From: Parabacteroides sp. PFB2-10
GTDB taxonomy: Bacteria > Bacteroidota > Bacteroidia > Bacteroidales > Tannerellaceae
Direction: 5' to 3'
DNA: 64,000 bases
Assembly: GCF_029893085.1 (NCBI RefSeq)
Contig: NZ_JARXWI010000013.1
Coordinates: forward strand, 18,170 to 82,169
Shown here in pieces: positions 61,644 through 64,000 of this stretch. Position numbers and translations under genes: made by a program. Position 1 is the stretch's first letter, and each line of letters opens with the position of its first letter. Below the pieces are notes generated by a model, which made no database searches, was not told the DNA's origin, and saw nothing but the letters and a program-made list of their open reading frames with translations.

Positions 61644-62549
61644 TTATGGCTGTGTAAGTGGTTCCAAACGCATTTGTTCTGCCGGGAAGAGATCCGAAAG
61701 CATTTTGTAGCCCTCTTGCTTCTCCTGGCTGGTTGCTTTTGAATAGATAGCAACGACCTCGTCTAATTTCGCATTGACAAACATCTGTAGGATCACGGAT
61801 GTCGGCCGGGCGCTTTTCACCTGTTGCAGGCCAGGCAATGCTGCAATGATATTGGCTCGCCCACGATCGGCATTTGCCGCCATTTCATCGAGCCCCCGGC
61901 GATGGTAAGTATACCACATCTCGCGGAAAGCCTCCGAGGTATTGTCGGTCAGGGCAGTAATAATGGCATGTCTGTTCTGGTCGTTCTCAAAGGCTTTCCA
62001 GCCGGTCCACGACACCTGCGCCTGCGCCAGGCTTACGACCTGCTGTGCCTGCTGCAGAAAAGGACTTCCTCCCTGCGGAGAAAAACTATCGAAATCGAGC
62101 CCCAAAATCAGGTAAATATAGAACACCATGGTGGCAGTCAGATTGCTTGACAGCATATTTTCGGCATATTCCAGGGGTTCAAACTCCGCATATTCAAAGT
62201 CGAAAGCGCGGTCGCTGATATTCAGAATCGTCGTCGTATAACTGGAATTATAAACCGGACGGCGTGCCTGTATCTGTAATTCGCTTTTGAAACTATTATC
62301 CGCCTGTTCGTTGACAATGATAGTCATTGTACAATCGATCCGCTCATTCACCGTAAAAGTGGCGTCTGTCCACTTCTTATTATTGACAAACTCCGTCAAA
62401 GCAGTTTGCAACGTGGTAAACACCTGTTTGTTGGTGCCCTGAATCTTATCGCTGTTGATGGTGATACGGGCATTCAATTCCTGTGCCTGCAGGCCTACGG
62501 AGAGCATACATGCCAGAAGAATTCCTATCATCTTATTCATTTGCTTCAT
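61644..62549 (-). CDS. DUF4835 family secreted protein
   Basis: The 301-residue protein has a signal peptide ending GLQAQ and matches DUF4835: ELNARITINSDKIQGTNKQVF, FVNNKKWTDATF, QARRPVYNSSYTTTILN and NLTATMVFYIYLILGLDFDSFS. This Bacteroidetes family regularly sits between coaBC and recN; function is unknown. Its start overlaps the coaBC stop by 4 nt. Confidence 0.92.
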   Translation of the reverse strand: MKQMNKMIGILLACMLSVGLQAQELNARITINSDKIQGTNKQVFTTLQTALTEFVNNKKWTDATFTVNERIDCTMTIIVNEQADNSFKSELQIQARRPVYNSSYTTTILNISDRAFDFEYAEFEPLEYAENMLSSNLTATMVFYIYLILGLDFDSFSPQGGSPFLQQAQQVVSLAQAQVSWTGWKAFENDQNRHAIITALTDNTSEAFREMWYTYHRRGLDEMAANADRGRANIIAALPGLQQVKSARPTSVILQMFVNAKLDEVVAIYSKATSQEKQEGYKMLSDLFPAEQMRLEPLTQP

Positions 62550-63748
62550 TGTAACACTTTTGCTAATTGATCGATAATATCTCGAGCCACCTCCTGTTTA
62601 CTCTTCAAAGAATACTCAGTGATACCTCCGTCTCTATCCAATATCGTCACCTTATTGGTATCTACACCGAAGCCGGCACCTGCATCTTCCATCGAATTCA
62701 GCACGATGAAATCGAGGTTTTTGCGCTGCAGCTTGCCTTGCGCATTGGGAATACCGTCTTTTGTTTCGAGGGCAAAACCTACCAGCACCTGATCGGCTCG
62801 CTTCATTTCACCTAACGTAGCGGCAATATCCTTATTAGCCACCAGACGCAGTTCCATCCCTTCTGTCTTCTCCCGCTTTATCTTCTCCTCTTCACGCTGC
62901 TCAGGGCGATAGTCGGCTACGGCAGCGCACAAAAGAGCAGCATCTACCTGCGGGAAATACTTAACAGCCTCTCGATACATCTCCTCAGCCGATTCGACAT
63001 CGATCCGTCGAATACCCGGATGAGAGGTATTCAGAGAGACCGGCCCTGCCACCAAAACGACCTCTGCTCCCCGCGAAGCACAAACTTCCGCCAGCGCAAA
63101 ACCCATCTTGCCGGAAGAGTAATTACCTATAAAACGTACGGGATCGATCTTTTCATATGTCGGACCGGCTGTTATCAGCACTTTTTTTTTTGACAGATCT
63201 GCCTGAGCGGCAAAAAAGACTTCCAGGTAGTCGATAATAGCCTCCGGTTCTTCCATCCGCCCCTTACCGATCAGTTGACTGGCCAATTCGCCTTCGCCCG
63301 GCTCGATAATCTGGTTGCCGAAAGAACGCAGACGTTCGATATTCTGTTGTGTAGCAGGATGGGCATACATATCCAGGTCCATCGCCGGAGCAACAAAGAC
63401 AGGCGCTTTGCAGGAGAGATAGGTCGTGATCAACATATTGTCGGCTATACCGTTTGCCATCTTACCGATCGTAGCAGCTGTAGCCGGCGCAATCAGCATA
63501 GCATCGGCCCAAAGCCCCAGGTCGACATGGCTGTTCCACGTGCCGTCGCGGTTCGAGAAAAACTCACTGATCACCGGGTTACGACTCAAGGTCGACAGGG
63601 TCAAAGGCGTAATAAACTCCTTGCCGGCCGGTGTAATAACCACTTGCACTTCCGCACCTTTCTTCACCAATCCTCGGATAATCGTCGCCGCCTTATAGGC
63701 CGCGATACTCCCGGTCACACCCAGTATAATATGTTTACCTTGCAGCAT
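62546..63748 (-). CDS. coaBC: Bifunctional phosphopantothenoylcysteine synthetase/decarboxylase
   Basis: Start at 63748 (MLQGKHIILG), 20 bp after a promoter, giving 400 residues; a longer reading runs into the poly-G tract and is spurious. The N-terminal flavoprotein decarboxylase domain (CoaC) shows VTGSIAAYKAA, the active-site His in WNSHVDLG, and APAMDLDMY. The C-terminal CoaB ligase shows ITAGPTYEKIDPVRFIGNYSSGKMG and the NKDI-type segment VANKDIAAT. It makes 4'-phosphopantetheine for coenzyme A. Confidence 0.97.
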   Translation of the reverse strand: MLQGKHIILGVTGSIAAYKAATIIRGLVKKGAEVQVVITPAGKEFITPLTLSTLSRNPVISEFFSNRDGTWNSHVDLGLWADAMLIAPATAATIGKMANGIADNMLITTYLSCKAPVFVAPAMDLDMYAHPATQQNIERLRSFGNQIIEPGEGELASQLIGKGRMEEPEAIIDYLEVFFAAQADLSKKKVLITAGPTYEKIDPVRFIGNYSSGKMGFALAEVCASRGAEVVLVAGPVSLNTSHPGIRRIDVESAEEMYREAVKYFPQVDAALLCAAVADYRPEQREEEKIKREKTEGMELRLVANKDIAATLGEMKRADQVLVGFALETKDGIPNAQGKLQRKNLDFIVLNSMEDAGAGFGVDTNKVTILDRDGGITEYSLKSKQEVARDIIDQLAKVLQ

Positions 63749-63768
63749 AACACTCTTTTTTGACGCTT

Positions 63769-63800
63769 CAAAGGTACGATTTCTACCGGATAATTGACAA
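63769..63800 (-). promoter_or_regulatory. Promoter of coaBC-DUF4835-recN
   Basis: On the minus strand: TTG (63798-63800), a 21-bp spacer, and TACCTTTG (63769-63776), a perfect -7 box, 20 bp before the coaBC start. This is the best two-element promoter in the window. Confidence 0.7.
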
Positions 63801-63921
63801 TGGTTGATTGAAATTGGCAAAGCCTGTGGTATTTCAGGAAGAAAAAATAGCTCATCCCGAGAGCGCAACAGATACATGGTGTCAACTTTTATAGTAACAT
63901 GCGGGAGCATTCTATCGTCGA

Positions 63922-63974
63922 GGGGGGGGGGGGGGGGGGGGGGGGGGGCGGGGGCGGCGGGGGGGGGGGGGGGA
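63922..63974. other. Poly-G low-complexity tract, probable sequencing/contig-end artefact
   Basis: A run of 27 G is followed by G interrupted by a few C and A. Such tracts arise from no-signal calls in two-colour sequencing and are implausible in this roughly 47% GC genome. Sequence from here to the window end should not be trusted. Confidence 0.85.
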
Positions 63975-64000
63975 GGCACCGAACGTTCGTCGGGAGGCGG

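Noticed and set aside
63749..63979. N-terminal 77-residue extension of CoaBC
   Set aside because: It passes through the promoter and the poly-G artefact; the normal CoaBC start is at 63748.

Overview
The window is chromosomal DNA from a Bacteroidales bacterium, most likely Parabacteroides or a close relative (inference). The evidence is Bacteroidetes-type -7 promoter boxes (TAnnTTTG) upstream of many genes, a short primary sigma factor of the Bacteroidetes type, families largely confined to this phylum (DUF4296, DUF3575, DUF4835, fimbrillin lipoproteins), many SPII lipoproteins, and plant or host glycan hydrolases. The right end runs into a poly-G tract that looks like a sequencing or contig-end artefact.

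Layout. 1-7.2 kb is housekeeping: the 3' end of ileS, a cysteine-poor TraR/DksA protein, lspA, a DUF4296 lipoprotein, a small unknown protein, a TrmH-family RNA methyltransferase and a BamA/TamA-type outer membrane protein. 7.2-8.5 kb has no intact gene. It holds a 252-bp mosaic of four fragments copied from the neighbouring fimbrial genes, a truncated copy of a dispersed palindromic repeat, a 56-bp direct repeat and a long hairpin element. 8.5-20.4 kb is one minus-strand fimbrial operon of ten genes: DUF3575 protein, FimB/Mfa2-like anchor, then eight fimbrillin-type lipoproteins. One of these has a long C-terminal extension, and the last ends in a glycine-rich domain of the ALK/LTK or phage-tail-adhesin kind.

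20.7-34.2 kb carries rpoD, an HtrA/DegP protease, a double DUF1080 protein, a Yip1 protein-smpB-metH operon, two related lipoproteins, and an ECF sigma factor coupled to a protein that joins an anti-sigma-like cytoplasmic segment to an outer membrane barrel. A small degenerate GIY-YIG-like protein follows. 34.2-40.6 kb holds ribF, an ArgE-type M20 hydrolase, an oligosaccharide flippase and an asparagine-synthase-like protein in tight plus-strand succession, with a DUF4858-like protein converging on them.

41-50 kb is an L-fucose-type locus: an AraC regulator divergent from a seven-gene operon (aldo/keto reductase, zinc dehydrogenase, amidohydrolase/lactonase, FucP symporter, mutarotase, GH29 fucosidase, GH127). 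It suggests release, import and oxidation of L-fucose or a related L-sugar, but no dehydratase or aldolase is present. 50.4-56.1 kb is a GH28-GH2-GH28 pectin-type hydrolase operon without SusC/SusD. 56.2-63.7 kb is housekeeping again: a YgiQ radical SAM protein, rlmB-ridA, a Spy-like secreted protein, and the coaBC-DUF4835-recN operon.

Most notable are the fimbrial operon with its glycine-rich terminal subunit and the collinear mosaic of its fragments just downstream, a three-copy repeat family built on a 30-bp palindrome, the envelope-spanning sigma/barrel pair, the incomplete oxidative fucose cluster, and three identical-architecture operator-like palindromes upstream of ribF.
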